Of a stretch of DNA of 15,133 nt, positions 6,860 to 14,266 are shown piece after piece. How positions within the stretch are numbered: the first letter of the stretch is position 1; each line of letters opens with the position of its first letter. The notes under the pieces are model-generated. The model saw nothing but the letters and a program-made list of their open reading frames with translations. It had not been told where the DNA came from and did not search any database. A program made the translations under genes and the position numbers. The stretch is from Helicobacteraceae bacterium (GTDB taxonomy: Bacteria; Campylobacterota; Campylobacteria; Campylobacterales; Sulfurimonadaceae): the NCBI GenBank assembly GCA_027081565.1, contig JALWKG010000207.1, forward strand, positions 1-15,133, read 5' to 3'.

Positions 6860-7690
6860 ATGTTTTTGGATAAAACCGAAGAGATATTGATCAAAACACG
6901 GCGCAATATCTTCGGTCAAAATGTTGGAGGTTCTCCCTCCCTTTTCTCTGGTAACGGCTTGGACTTTAAAGAGCTTAGAGAGTACGAGATCGGAGATGAT
7001 GTCCGCAAGATCAATTGGAAAGTAACGGCTAAAGCAGGTCGTCCCTTTGTGAACCTCTTTAATGAGGAGCGTGAACTCAATATCGTTGTCGCTTTTATGG
7101 TGAGTGGCAGTATCTATTTTGGTACCCGCCGCTTCAAGCAGGAACTGATGGCGGAGATATTGGCACTGCTCTCCTACTCAAGTATTAAAAACGATGACCG
7201 CTTGAGTACACTCTTCTTTTCAGATAAAGAGGAATTTTTTATGCCGCCGACTAAAAAGATGGGGGCTTTGAACATCACCTTGGAGAAGGCGCTTGGTCTG
7301 AACCCTCTTGAACATGAGAGTGATTACAGCGCTTTTGTAGAGTATGTCAATGAGCGTATTAAAAAGAAGTCACTCATCTTTATAGTAGGTGATTTTTATG
7401 GGGATATCGATCTCTCTATGTTGAACAAACATGAGCTTTTTGCAGTGATGGTACGTGATCGTTTTGAAGAGGCGCCAAAGCTTTTGGATGAGATGGAGTT
7501 GGTGGACCCTAATACGATGCAGCATCAAGAGTTTATGCTCTCTCCCAAGATCTTAAACGCATACCAAAAAGAGTTGGAAGCACATGATAAAAAGTTGATG
7601 ATGCACTTTGATCAACACCGTATCAAACATACTAAGATCTATACCGATGAAGAGCCTTTTGTAAAGCTCTCAAATCTTTTCAGGCATTAA
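6860..7690 (+). CDS. DUF58 protein (MoxR-associated, vWA-like)
   Basis: The protein of about 276 residues contains the DUF58 hallmark from about 35 to 58: DFKELREYEIGDDVRKINW, then KVTAK and an FNEERELN segment. DUF58 proteins are regular partners of MoxR ATPases and are thought to have a vWA-like fold; their exact role is unknown. At the place where the MIDAS motif DxSxS would be, this protein has M-V-S-G-S (about 80-84), so the metal-coordinating Asp is missing. No signal peptide or membrane span is seen. GTG at 6854 and ATGs at 6857 and 6860 are in frame; I chose 6860 because AGGTG (6850-6854) is then five bases away. The gene starts right after moxR and ends one base before the next ATG. 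Confidence 0.88.
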   Translation: MFLDKTEEILIKTRRNIFGQNVGGSPSLFSGNGLDFKELREYEIGDDVRKINWKVTAKAGRPFVNLFNEERELNIVVAFMVSGSIYFGTRRFKQELMAEILALLSYSSIKNDDRLSTLFFSDKEEFFMPPTKKMGALNITLEKALGLNPLEHESDYSAFVEYVNERIKKKSLIFIVGDFYGDIDLSMLNKHELFAVMVRDRFEEAPKLLDEMELVDPNTMQHQEFMLSPKILNAYQKELEAHDKKLMMHFDQHRIKHTKIYTDEEPFVKLSNLFRH

Positions 7691-7691
7691 G

Positions 7692-8069
7692 ATGGAACAG
7701 TTACGCGATATTAAAGGCCTTGTGGCTGTAGAAGACTACTCATTTTATATCTTTTTAGGTGTGTTGGGTGTGGCAATAATCCTTTTGTTTATGGGTGCTT
7801 TTTTGATCTATAAGTATCTCACTAAAAAAGCGCCTATGAGTCAAAAGAAGTTGGCTATAGAACGACTGAAAAAACTCAAGATTGAAAATACCAAAGAGAG
7901 TATCTATGCATTTTCTCATCTGGCACAGTATGCAGCAGATGATGATCAGAGATTACAAAAACTGCTCTTGGCTTTAGAACCTTACAAGTACAGAAAAGAG
8001 ATACCTGAACTTGATAAAGGTCTTTTCAAAGAGATGCAGGATTTTATTAAGGAGGTGAGCCATGGGTAA
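7692..8069 (+). CDS. Small bat-operon membrane protein (DUF4381-like)
   Basis: This 125-residue protein opens with EQLRDIKGL, followed by one strongly hydrophobic span (about 18-42, YIFLGVLGVAIILLFMGAFL) and a mainly charged, helical cytoplasmic part. The LRDI-then-membrane layout, size and position between DUF58 and BatA fit the DUF4381 proteins found in MoxR/vWA operons, but the match is by layout and a short motif only. A structural or assembly role in the Bat complex is an inference. It starts one base after the DUF58 stop and overlaps batA by eight bases. Its 3' end also encodes the strong ribosome site of batA. Confidence 0.7.
   Translation: MEQLRDIKGLVAVEDYSFYIFLGVLGVAIILLFMGAFLIYKYLTKKAPMSQKKLAIERLKKLKIENTKESIYAFSHLAQYAADDDQRLQKLLLALEPYKYRKEIPELDKGLFKEMQDFIKEVSHG
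8049..8058 (+). promoter_or_regulatory. Strong Shine-Dalgarno of batA
   Basis: AAGGAGGTGA, an essentially full-length match to the anti-Shine-Dalgarno sequence, lies three bases before the batA ATG at 8062 (GGAGG about seven bases away) and inside the preceding coding region. It fixes the batA start and suggests high translation relative to its neighbours, whose sites are shorter. Confidence 0.75.
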
Positions 8070-8958
8070 TATTGTTTTTGAATATCCTTTCGTCTTTTTA
8101 ATTTTACTGCTGTTTATCGTCTGTGAGAAGTTTTGTAAAGCCAAACGGCAACAACTGATTATGCCAAACCTGCCTATGTTGAAAAAAGTGGCACAGAAGC
8201 AGAGCTTTTTGGTTCAGGGTGTAAAAGCCCTGATGCTTCTTCTTTTAGTGATAGCACTTGCAAGTCCTATTAAAGAGGATGAGGTTGTGGTTCAAAACGA
8301 TAAAGGTTATGAGATTTCTCTGCTTTTAGATGCCAGTGGCTCGATGGAACAGTATGACAAATTTGAGATCGTCAAAGGGATCGTCTTGGACTTTTTGAAA
8401 AAGCGTGAGCATGATAAACTGGGTCTGACGATCTTTGCAGACTTTGCTTATGTGGCTATTCCTTTGACCTATGACAAAAAAAGTGTGAGTGAACTTTTGA
8501 AGATTATCGATGTCGGAATCGCTGGAAAACAGCGTACAGCACTCTATGAAGCACTTTTTATGAGTTCGAAACTTTTTAAAGAGTCTCATGCCAAACATAA
8601 GATTGCCATACTTTTAACGGATGGTGTTGATAACACGGGCACCGTTCCTCTTGATGTTGCTATAAAGACAGCGAAGAAATATGGAATCAAAGTCTATGTG
8701 ATCGGCGTGGGTGGTGACAGAGATGTCGACAAAAATGTCTTGAATGAGATCGCTAAAGAGACGGGCGGTAAGTTCTATATGGCAGGTACTGCTGAACGTA
8801 TTCAGGAGATCTATGATGAGATTGATCAACTGGAAAAGAGTGAGATCAAGGCCAACAAGTTTATCAAAAAGCACTATTATTATCAGTACCCTTTAGGCGG
8901 GGCGATACTCTTGGTGTTTTTGTATATCTTAATGAGAAGGAGACGTAATGCAGTTTAA
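8062..8958 (+). CDS. batA: BatA: membrane-anchored von Willebrand factor A protein
   Basis: The 298-residue protein has two N-terminal hydrophobic segments (about 8-21 and 56-69), a vWA domain (about 83-255) and a C-terminal span (about 277-291) ending in an Arg cluster. The MIDAS metal site is complete: D90-A-S92-G-S94, T159 and the T186-D187-G188 loop. This is the standard BatA arrangement, placing the vWA domain between membrane anchors. BatA is thought to form an envelope complex with BatB and others, powered or remodelled by MoxR; the cluster was named for aerotolerance in Bacteroides and its mechanism is unsettled. Start is fixed by an excellent ribosome site. The 3' end overlaps batB by 11 bases. 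Confidence 0.9.
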   Translation: MGNIVFEYPFVFLILLLFIVCEKFCKAKRQQLIMPNLPMLKKVAQKQSFLVQGVKALMLLLLVIALASPIKEDEVVVQNDKGYEISLLLDASGSMEQYDKFEIVKGIVLDFLKKREHDKLGLTIFADFAYVAIPLTYDKKSVSELLKIIDVGIAGKQRTALYEALFMSSKLFKESHAKHKIAILLTDGVDNTGTVPLDVAIKTAKKYGIKVYVIGVGGDRDVDKNVLNEIAKETGGKFYMAGTAERIQEIYDEIDQLEKSEIKANKFIKKHYYYQYPLGGAILLVFLYILMRRRRNAV

Positions 8959-9919
8959 ATCACCTGAATATCTTCTCTTATTGTTGCTGCTGTTGCCTAT
9001 GGCACTGATGCTCTTTCGAAAAGGGGGGAGTTTAAAGGCCTATTTCGATGCTGAGGTCTTAGAAAAACTTCAACTGAGTGAGGGGGTGCTCTCTCCTAAG
9101 GTAAAAAGTCTGTTTTTACTACTCTCTGCGGCAATGATGATCGTAGCTTTAGGGCGTCCTTATGTAGATGAGGGTGAGATCAAAGTCAGTAGCAGCAGTA
9201 TCGATGTGATCGCTGCTTTTGACCTTTCACGTTCGATGTTTGCAAATGATGTCTATCCTAACCGTTTGGCTCTGGCTAAAAAGAAGTTTAAATCTTTCAG
9301 TGATGATTTTGAAGAGGCTAAGATAGGAGTGATCGGTTTTAGCTCTCGGGCTTTTTTGATCTCACCCTTGACGGAAGACTTTGCAACTTTGGATTATCTG
9401 GTGAGCAATATGAACCTGGACTCTGTAACACTCAGAGGCACTTCGGTGATGAATGCCCTGGAAGTGACCAATGATCTGATGAAAGAGAGTCCGAAAAAAG
9501 CACTGGTTCTCTTTACAGATGGTGGTGATAAAAAGGATTTTTCTGAAGAGATAAGTTATGCTAAAAACCATAATATAGTTGTCTTTGTTTATAACATTGG
9601 TACACAAAAAGGTGGAGTGATTCCTGAGGCCACTGGTGCTTTAACTGACAAAAATGGGGATATCGTTGTGGTGAGACTTAATGAAAAAATAAAGACCTTG
9701 GCACTTCAAAGTGGGGGTGCCTATATGAAGTACTCACTAAAAAATAATGATATCGATGCCTTAGCACAAGCAGTTAAACAACGTTTTAGTGAGAAGAATG
9801 AGGAGGAGTCAACCATCAAAGATGTGAGAGAACTTTTTTACTATCCTTTGAGTCTCGGTCTGTTGTTACTACTGCTCTCGCTCTATTCACTTCCTGTTAA
9901 AAGGAGAAATGATGTTTAA
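8948..9919 (+). CDS. batB: BatB: membrane-anchored von Willebrand factor A protein
   Basis: The 323-residue protein repeats the BatA plan: hydrophobic segments at about 9-23 and 53-68, a vWA domain (about 85-275) and a C-terminal span (about 299-315). MIDAS residues D92-L-S94-R-S96, T165 and D191 are present. The segment FANDVYPNRLALAKKKF after the MIDAS is typical of BatB and separates it from BatA. It probably binds a divalent metal and a partner protein at the membrane within the Bat complex. AGGAG lies six bases before the ATG inside the end of batA, and the 3' end overlaps batC, so the three genes look translationally coupled. BatA and BatB are diverged paralogues. Confidence 0.9.
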   Translation: MQFKSPEYLLLLLLLLPMALMLFRKGGSLKAYFDAEVLEKLQLSEGVLSPKVKSLFLLLSAAMMIVALGRPYVDEGEIKVSSSSIDVIAAFDLSRSMFANDVYPNRLALAKKKFKSFSDDFEEAKIGVIGFSSRAFLISPLTEDFATLDYLVSNMNLDSVTLRGTSVMNALEVTNDLMKESPKKALVLFTDGGDKKDFSEEISYAKNHNIVVFVYNIGTQKGGVIPEATGALTDKNGDIVVVRLNEKIKTLALQSGGAYMKYSLKNNDIDALAQAVKQRFSEKNEEESTIKDVRELFYYPLSLGLLLLLLSLYSLPVKRRNDV

Positions 9920-10754
9920 AACAGTAGGGATCGTTATGCTTTTACAGTTAACACTTTTTGGAGGACTCTTAGATTTCAAAACGATAGAAAATGCTAAAAC
10001 AGCTTATGCTGAGGGCAATTATACCAAGGCGGCATCTCTGTATGAATCTTTAGACGACAAAAACGATGATGTTCTTTTCAACCTTGGAGACGCTTATTAT
10101 AAGGCGAAGCGCTATGAAGATGCGATAAAAACGTATCAAGGGGTTCAAAAGCCTGAACTCAAAGCCAAAGCACTCCATAATATCGGTAATGCTTATGCCA
10201 ACTCAAAAAAGATCGATGAGGCGATAGCATCTTATGAAGAGGCTTTGAAACTTGGAGATGATGAAGATACCAAGTATAACCTGGAACTGCTCAAAAAAGA
10301 GAAAAAAGAGCAGCAGAAAAAGCAGAATAAAGATCAAAAGAAAAACGATAAAAATAAAAAAGACCAGAAGAACAAAGATCAGAAACAGAAAGATCAACAA
10401 AACAAACAAGATCAAAATAAAAAAGATCAGCAGAAAAAGAGCGATCAGAATAAAAAACAAGATCAAAAAGATCAGAAAAAGCAGAAATCTGACGCGCAGA
10501 AAAAAGCGGAAGATAAGAAAAAAGAAGAAGAGAAAAAAGAGCAGGAAAAAAAGGCCAAAGAGAAAAAAGATAAAGAGGCCAAAAAAGAGAAAGCCAAAGA
10601 ACAAAAGATGAACAAAGGCACACCAAAAGAGGAGCCTATCAGCGATATGCAAGAGCGAAAATACAAAAAAATGCTAGACAAAAGAGGTATCAAGACATTG
10701 ATGGTACCTTTAAAAAACAAGGGAGGTCCTCATGAAGAGACAACTGCTTGGTAG
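9912..10754 (+). CDS. batC: BatC: TPR protein with long Lys-rich tail
   Basis: A signal-peptide-like N terminus (to about residue 18) suggests export. About three tetratricopeptide repeats follow (roughly 26-53, 54-82, 83-115), including NLGDAYYKAKRYEDAI and NIGNAYANSKKIDEAI. Then comes an extreme Lys-rich segment of about 105 residues (128-232), first with Asp/Gln/Asn and later with Glu/Ala. A conserved-looking end follows: EEPISDMQERKYKKML and GIKTLMVPL, seen at the C terminus of BatC proteins. TPRs imply a protein-protein scaffold for the Bat complex. Two ATGs are adjacent; I chose 9912 because AAGGAG (9901-9906) is then five bases away, rather than two from 9909. It overlaps batB by eight bases and batD by 23. 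Confidence 0.87.
   Translation: MFKTVGIVMLLQLTLFGGLLDFKTIENAKTAYAEGNYTKAASLYESLDDKNDDVLFNLGDAYYKAKRYEDAIKTYQGVQKPELKAKALHNIGNAYANSKKIDEAIASYEEALKLGDDEDTKYNLELLKKEKKEQQKKQNKDQKKNDKNKKDQKNKDQKQKDQQNKQDQNKKDQQKKSDQNKKQDQKDQKKQKSDAQKKAEDKKKEEEKKEQEKKAKEKKDKEAKKEKAKEQKMNKGTPKEEPISDMQERKYKKMLDKRGIKTLMVPLKNKGGPHEETTAW
10293..10607 (+). repeat. A-rich, Lys-coding low-complexity tract inside batC
   Basis: About 315 bases of almost pure purine-rich AAA/AAG/GAT/CAG/GAA codons encode irregular KDQ/NKKDQ units that change near 10500 to KKEEEKK/KAKEKK units. The tract is in frame and does not break the gene. Slippage and length variation between strains are plausible. Confidence 0.85.
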
Positions 10755-12273
10755 TTTATACCTATTACTATTTTTACCACTTTTATTAGTTGCCGACGTT
10801 AAGGTCTCAGTCGACAAAAACGCACTCTATCGAGGCGACAGCGTGACCTATACGATCTCGGCTACAGGAAGTGATATAGAGTTTCCAACCATTCAAGAGA
10901 TCGCAGGTGCAGCTATTACACAAACAGGAAGTTCACAAAACATTAAGATCATTAACGGTGACTTTCAAAAGACCATCTCCAAGAGTTACACCTTTACACC
11001 GCAACAATCTTTAGAGATTCCAAGCTACAAGGTCTTGGTCGATGGCGGTGTAGAACATACAAAGACGATCCCTGTAAAGATCGTAGAGCCTTCTCAGGAC
11101 AAAAGTGCACCGGTGGTCTTGGATGCCAGAGTCTCTAAGACAAAGGTACATGTCGGAGAGATGGTACGTTTTGATCTTGTCTTTAAAAAGAAGCCTAATA
11201 TCCCTGTCTATAAGTTAGACATAGAAGAACCGAAATTTGAAGATTTTTGGGTCAAACAGCTTGATGGTGTCAAAGAAGGGGTTGAGGGTGAGTATACAAC
11301 GCAGACCTACAGTTATCTGCTGTTTGCTCAGCGTAGCGGTACCTTAAAGATTCCCGCTGTCATGGCAAAGGTGGGACAGATCAGTAAGCAGAACCGAAGA
11401 GGATTGGACCCATTTTTCAACAGTGCCTTTGGCCAACAGATACGATATACAAAACTCTTTTCTAACAGTGTTTCCATAGAAGCTGAATCACTTCCCAATG
11501 GACTGGAACTTTATGGAGATTTTGATATCAAAGTCGATGTTGACCGAATGACTGCATTGGCCAACAAACCGGTGAATCTGACGGTGAAGGTTGTTGGACA
11601 CGGCAACATCGATGATGTCCAAAAGTTTAATCTAGAGATGCCAGGTGCTGTGATCTATGCCAATGAGCCTACTATTAAGAGTGGTCTGGATAAAGATCAG
11701 TATGGTGGGATATTTGAGCAGAAGATTGTGATTATTGCTGAAGAGGACTATACGATTCCTCCTTTTGAACTGCACTACTTTGACGAAGAGACGCAAAAGG
11801 AAGTGGTGAAAAAGAGTCAACCTGTTAACATCAAGGTCACAGGGGGAACACCACTTAAACGTGTTGATTCCTCTTCACAAGCGAGTAATATAGAACTTTC
11901 AAAAGAGAGTCGCAGCAGTGAAGTGAAAGAGGATGCTTCTACTAGGAGTAATGATGCTAGGTATGAACTTTTAGCAGCAGCGGTTGTCGGTTTTGTGATA
12001 GGGGCCATCTTTGTTTGGCTTTTACTCTTAAACAGGCAAGAACGACCTGCAAAAGTGCCTACAGTAACCCCGCTCTCAAAGCGCATTAAAAAAGCCAAAG
12101 ATGATAAGGAACTCTTTGAGTTGCTTCTCTCATATAAACATGAAGGCGGTATTGTTGCCGAGGTCCTCGCTCTATTAGAAGAGAACCTCTACCGTGGTGC
12201 TTCACACACCATAGATAAAAAAGCGTTAATAGACTTTTTTGAAAGAAGCGATGATACGATAGTACTTCCTTAA
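10732..12273 (+). CDS. batD: BatD: large exported, membrane-anchored protein of the Bat cluster
   Basis: The 513-residue protein begins with a signal peptide (about 1-21, ending near LLLVA before DVKVSVD). A long beta-rich extracytoplasmic region (about 22-405) opens with SVDKNALYRGDSVTYTIS, a BatD-family beginning, and includes an IPPFELHYFDEET segment late on. One membrane span (about 412-432) and a charged cytoplasmic tail (433-513) complete it. BatD is the usual last member of batABCD clusters; its biochemical role is not known, though Ig-like domains suggest a structural periplasmic part of the complex. GGGAGG lies about five bases before the ATG, inside batC. It is the last gene of the operon, and no clear terminator follows before the next gene. 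Confidence 0.87.
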   Translation: MKRQLLGSLYLLLFLPLLLVADVKVSVDKNALYRGDSVTYTISATGSDIEFPTIQEIAGAAITQTGSSQNIKIINGDFQKTISKSYTFTPQQSLEIPSYKVLVDGGVEHTKTIPVKIVEPSQDKSAPVVLDARVSKTKVHVGEMVRFDLVFKKKPNIPVYKLDIEEPKFEDFWVKQLDGVKEGVEGEYTTQTYSYLLFAQRSGTLKIPAVMAKVGQISKQNRRGLDPFFNSAFGQQIRYTKLFSNSVSIEAESLPNGLELYGDFDIKVDVDRMTALANKPVNLTVKVVGHGNIDDVQKFNLEMPGAVIYANEPTIKSGLDKDQYGGIFEQKIVIIAEEDYTIPPFELHYFDEETQKEVVKKSQPVNIKVTGGTPLKRVDSSSQASNIELSKESRSSEVKEDASTRSNDARYELLAAAVVGFVIGAIFVWLLLLNRQERPAKVPTVTPLSKRIKKAKDDKELFELLLSYKHEGGIVAEVLALLEENLYRGASHTIDKKALIDFFERSDDTIVLP

Positions 12274-12291
12274 TCGTCACAGTAGGATGTT

Positions 12292-12372
12292 ATGCTTAGT
12301 AATAAGGTTGAAGATGATCTAATTGATACAGGCGTTTTAGCGCATCCTTATCTCATTGATTATATGATGTAG
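12292..12372 (+). CDS. Possible 26-codon small ORF between batD and the response regulator
   Basis: An ATG at 12292, four bases after AGGA (12284-12287), opens a frame of 26 codons ending in TAG (12370-12372). The peptide MLSNKVEDDLIDTGVLAHPY-LIDYMM has no recognisable family, signal or membrane span. It lies in the same frame as batD, after two stops, and ends 13 bases before the regulator ATG. It could be a leader peptide, a genuine microprotein, or chance. The rest of the 12274-12385 gap shows no convincing promoter or terminator. Confidence 0.25.
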   Translation: MLSNKVEDDLIDTGVLAHPYLIDYMM

Positions 12373-12385
12373 TAAAGGGGCGTGC

Positions 12386-13033
12386 ATGCGAATATTGATG
12401 CTTGAAGATAACAGTGAACTCTCAGAGTTGGTGGCGCGGTACCTCTCTCAGCACTTCGTTATTGATGTTCTTAAGACGGCAGAAGAGGCCAGTGACTATA
12501 TTGATCAGTTCTTTTATGATGTGGTACTTTTAGACAGAGACATTGATGGTGAAGATGTGGGAATGTCTCTAATCCCCAAGATCAAAGCAAAAAACAGTGA
12601 TACGGGTATCATAGTTATCAGCGCTTATGGAAGTATCGCAGACAAGATTAGTGGACTGAACCTGGGTGCAGATGACTATCTTGACAAGCCTTTTGACAAT
12701 GATGAGTTGTTGGCACGTATAGAGGCCTTGGCCAGACGCCATCAAAGCTCCCTAGAGATCAATCTTAATGGTTTGATGTGCAACACTAGTATGAAGCAGT
12801 TACATTTTAATGGAGCAATTGTACCATTGACACGTAAAGAGAGTGATCTCTTTTTCTACCTGTTAAAGAAGAGAGGAGCAATCGTCTCGAAAGAGGAGTT
12901 GTTAGATGCACTTTATCTAAACCCACAGAATATCTCTTCCAATACAATTGATGTCACCATAGGGCACATTAGAAAAAAACTGCCAATCAAAGTGATCACT
13001 ACGATCAAAACCCGAGGATATACTATTGCTTAA
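12386..13033 (+). CDS. OmpR/PhoB-family response regulator
   Basis: The 215-residue protein has a receiver domain (1-118) with E7/D8, phosphoacceptor D50 in DVVLLD, S79 and K101 in LDKPF. A winged-helix DNA-binding domain follows (about 122-215) with PLTRKESDLFFYLL, VSKEELLDALY, SNTIDVTIGHIRKKL and the final TIKTRGYTIA. It should bind DNA and control transcription when phosphorylated by the kinase encoded by the overlapping next gene. The start is supported by AAGGGG about six bases upstream. The last eight bases overlap the kinase gene. Target genes cannot be read from this sequence; the adjacent bat operon and the downstream lipoprotein are candidates by proximity only. Confidence 0.92.
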   Translation: MRILMLEDNSELSELVARYLSQHFVIDVLKTAEEASDYIDQFFYDVVLLDRDIDGEDVGMSLIPKIKAKNSDTGIIVISAYGSIADKISGLNLGADDYLDKPFDNDELLARIEALARRHQSSLEINLNGLMCNTSMKQLHFNGAIVPLTRKESDLFFYLLKKRGAIVSKEELLDALYLNPQNISSNTIDVTIGHIRKKLPIKVITTIKTRGYTIA

Positions 13034-14240
13034 AAGTCGAAGCCTCAGACGTTCTGTTTTGGGTTACTTCTCTTTAAGTACCTGGCTGATGTTAAGTGTT
13101 CTTGGTTTCTACCTAGCATATGACTACCAAAAAGAGTTGGCCTCAGGTTTAAAGAAGTCTCTGCAAGTGGTAGCAGAAGATCTCTCTCATCACAGTGCAG
13201 AGGCTGAGGATGTGAAAAGTGTTTTACAACAACACTTTCATGAGCAGTATAAAAAAAAGAGTTACGATCTCTTGTTTGACCATCTTGCATACACTGTCAA
13301 CTCTGATCCTGAAGTCGACCCTAATAGAATGAATGTTATTAAGCCCATAACAAAAGACCTTACTATAGTGATTAGCTCTGAACGAGGCGTTATCGAGCAG
13401 AAACTCTTAGTGTTTGTGACGAAATTATTGGTCATCTCTTTCATATCATGGTTGTTTATCAACGGTATTTTTGATCTTGTATTAAAAAGGCTGTTTCAGC
13501 CTCTAGAGTGTCTGGTCGATTTTTGTAAAGAGCGTTCGATTCAGAAATCTGCTGTGACTCTTTGCAGTGGCAGCCAAGAGGTGGAGAACCTAAAAGAGGC
13601 TATTTTAGAACTGCAAGAATCAAACGAGACGATGTGTGAGCAAAAACAGGATATCTTCAGAGAGGCAGCACATGAGTTAAAGTCTCCTATCGCTATATTA
13701 AAGGCCCGTTTGGCGCTTTTTAAACAGAGTGAATCAGTAGACAAGGCACTGTTTATTGTAGAAAGTGAAGCTGATGTTAAGACCATCAGTAACAAGCTGC
13801 GTGAACTACTCTTTTTAAAAGAGATAGAGTGGGACATGAATAAGCAAAAAGAGCAGATCTCCATGCAGGAACAGTGTATGATGATGCAGCAAGCCTTTCG
13901 ACCTATTTTAGAGAAGAAGGGGCTTGACATGGTCTCCAACTGGGATGAGGATTTTAGTCTCTATGTCCATAAAGAGGCAATGCAAAAGGTGATGCAAGCG
14001 ATCTTTGAGAATATTTTTATGCATACTAAAAATAACTCGACCATTAAAAACTATGTGGATGCTGATCAACATCGGCTTCATATTGTCAATGATCTTGGAG
14101 CGAAGAGTGATGAGACACTGTTTAGCTCATATATCGGTTCGAAAATGATCGCTAGGTTGGCAGATAAGTTGGATTATGTGTATGAAGTTGAAGCGAAGGA
14201 TGGAAAGTTTTATACCACCATTGTGTTTCATTCACAATGA
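13026..14240 (+). CDS. Membrane histidine kinase with divergent ATPase domain, partner of the preceding regulator
   Basis: The 404-residue protein has a first membrane span (about 11-32), a short extracytoplasmic region (about 33-122, no family recognised), a second span (about 126-150), a linker, and a HisKA domain with H216 in REAAHELKSPIAIL. The C-terminal part sits where the HATPase domain belongs but its motifs are eroded. An N-box-like IFENIFMHTKNN contains N329. The G1 box DxGxG is only N-D-L-G-A-K (from 355), and the GxGLGL box is reduced to YIGSKMI. It may be a divergent working kinase subtype or mainly a phosphatase. The start is TTG at 13026, overlapping the regulator by eight bases, with GAGGA roughly eight bases upstream; no in-frame ATG lies nearby. 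Confidence 0.86.
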   Translation: MLKSRSLRRSVLGYFSLSTWLMLSVLGFYLAYDYQKELASGLKKSLQVVAEDLSHHSAEAEDVKSVLQQHFHEQYKKKSYDLLFDHLAYTVNSDPEVDPNRMNVIKPITKDLTIVISSERGVIEQKLLVFVTKLLVISFISWLFINGIFDLVLKRLFQPLECLVDFCKERSIQKSAVTLCSGSQEVENLKEAILELQESNETMCEQKQDIFREAAHELKSPIAILKARLALFKQSESVDKALFIVESEADVKTISNKLRELLFLKEIEWDMNKQKEQISMQEQCMMMQQAFRPILEKKGLDMVSNWDEDFSLYVHKEAMQKVMQAIFENIFMHTKNNSTIKNYVDADQHRLHIVNDLGAKSDETLFSSYIGSKMIARLADKLDYVYEVEAKDGKFYTTIVFHSQ

Positions 14241-14244
14241 TGAT

Positions 14245-14266
14245 AGGTAGGCTGGGTCTACTTTTT
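14245..14266 (+). terminator. Weak possible terminator after the histidine kinase
   Basis: Seven pairs including two wobbles (14245-14251 with 14257-14263) around a five-base loop are followed by a T-run at 14262-14266. The run overlaps the stem and the stop codon of the convergent lipoprotein gene. It is a thin candidate, supported mainly by position between converging genes. Confidence 0.3.

Noticed and set aside
10203..10720. Several long ORFs on the minus strand and in the +1 frame across batC, including a Phe/Leu-rich one of about 149 codons
   Set aside because: They are the by-product of the A-rich Lys-coding tract, which contains few stop codons in other frames. Their compositions are implausible (almost only F, L, I or K, R), and they lie wholly inside a well-supported gene.
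12274..12385. Sigma-70 promoter for the downstream regulator (TTGATA at 12323-12328)
   Set aside because: No acceptable -10 lies at 16-18 bp spacing; the closest are TTATCT/TATCTC at 19-20 bp. Read-through from the bat operon is equally possible.
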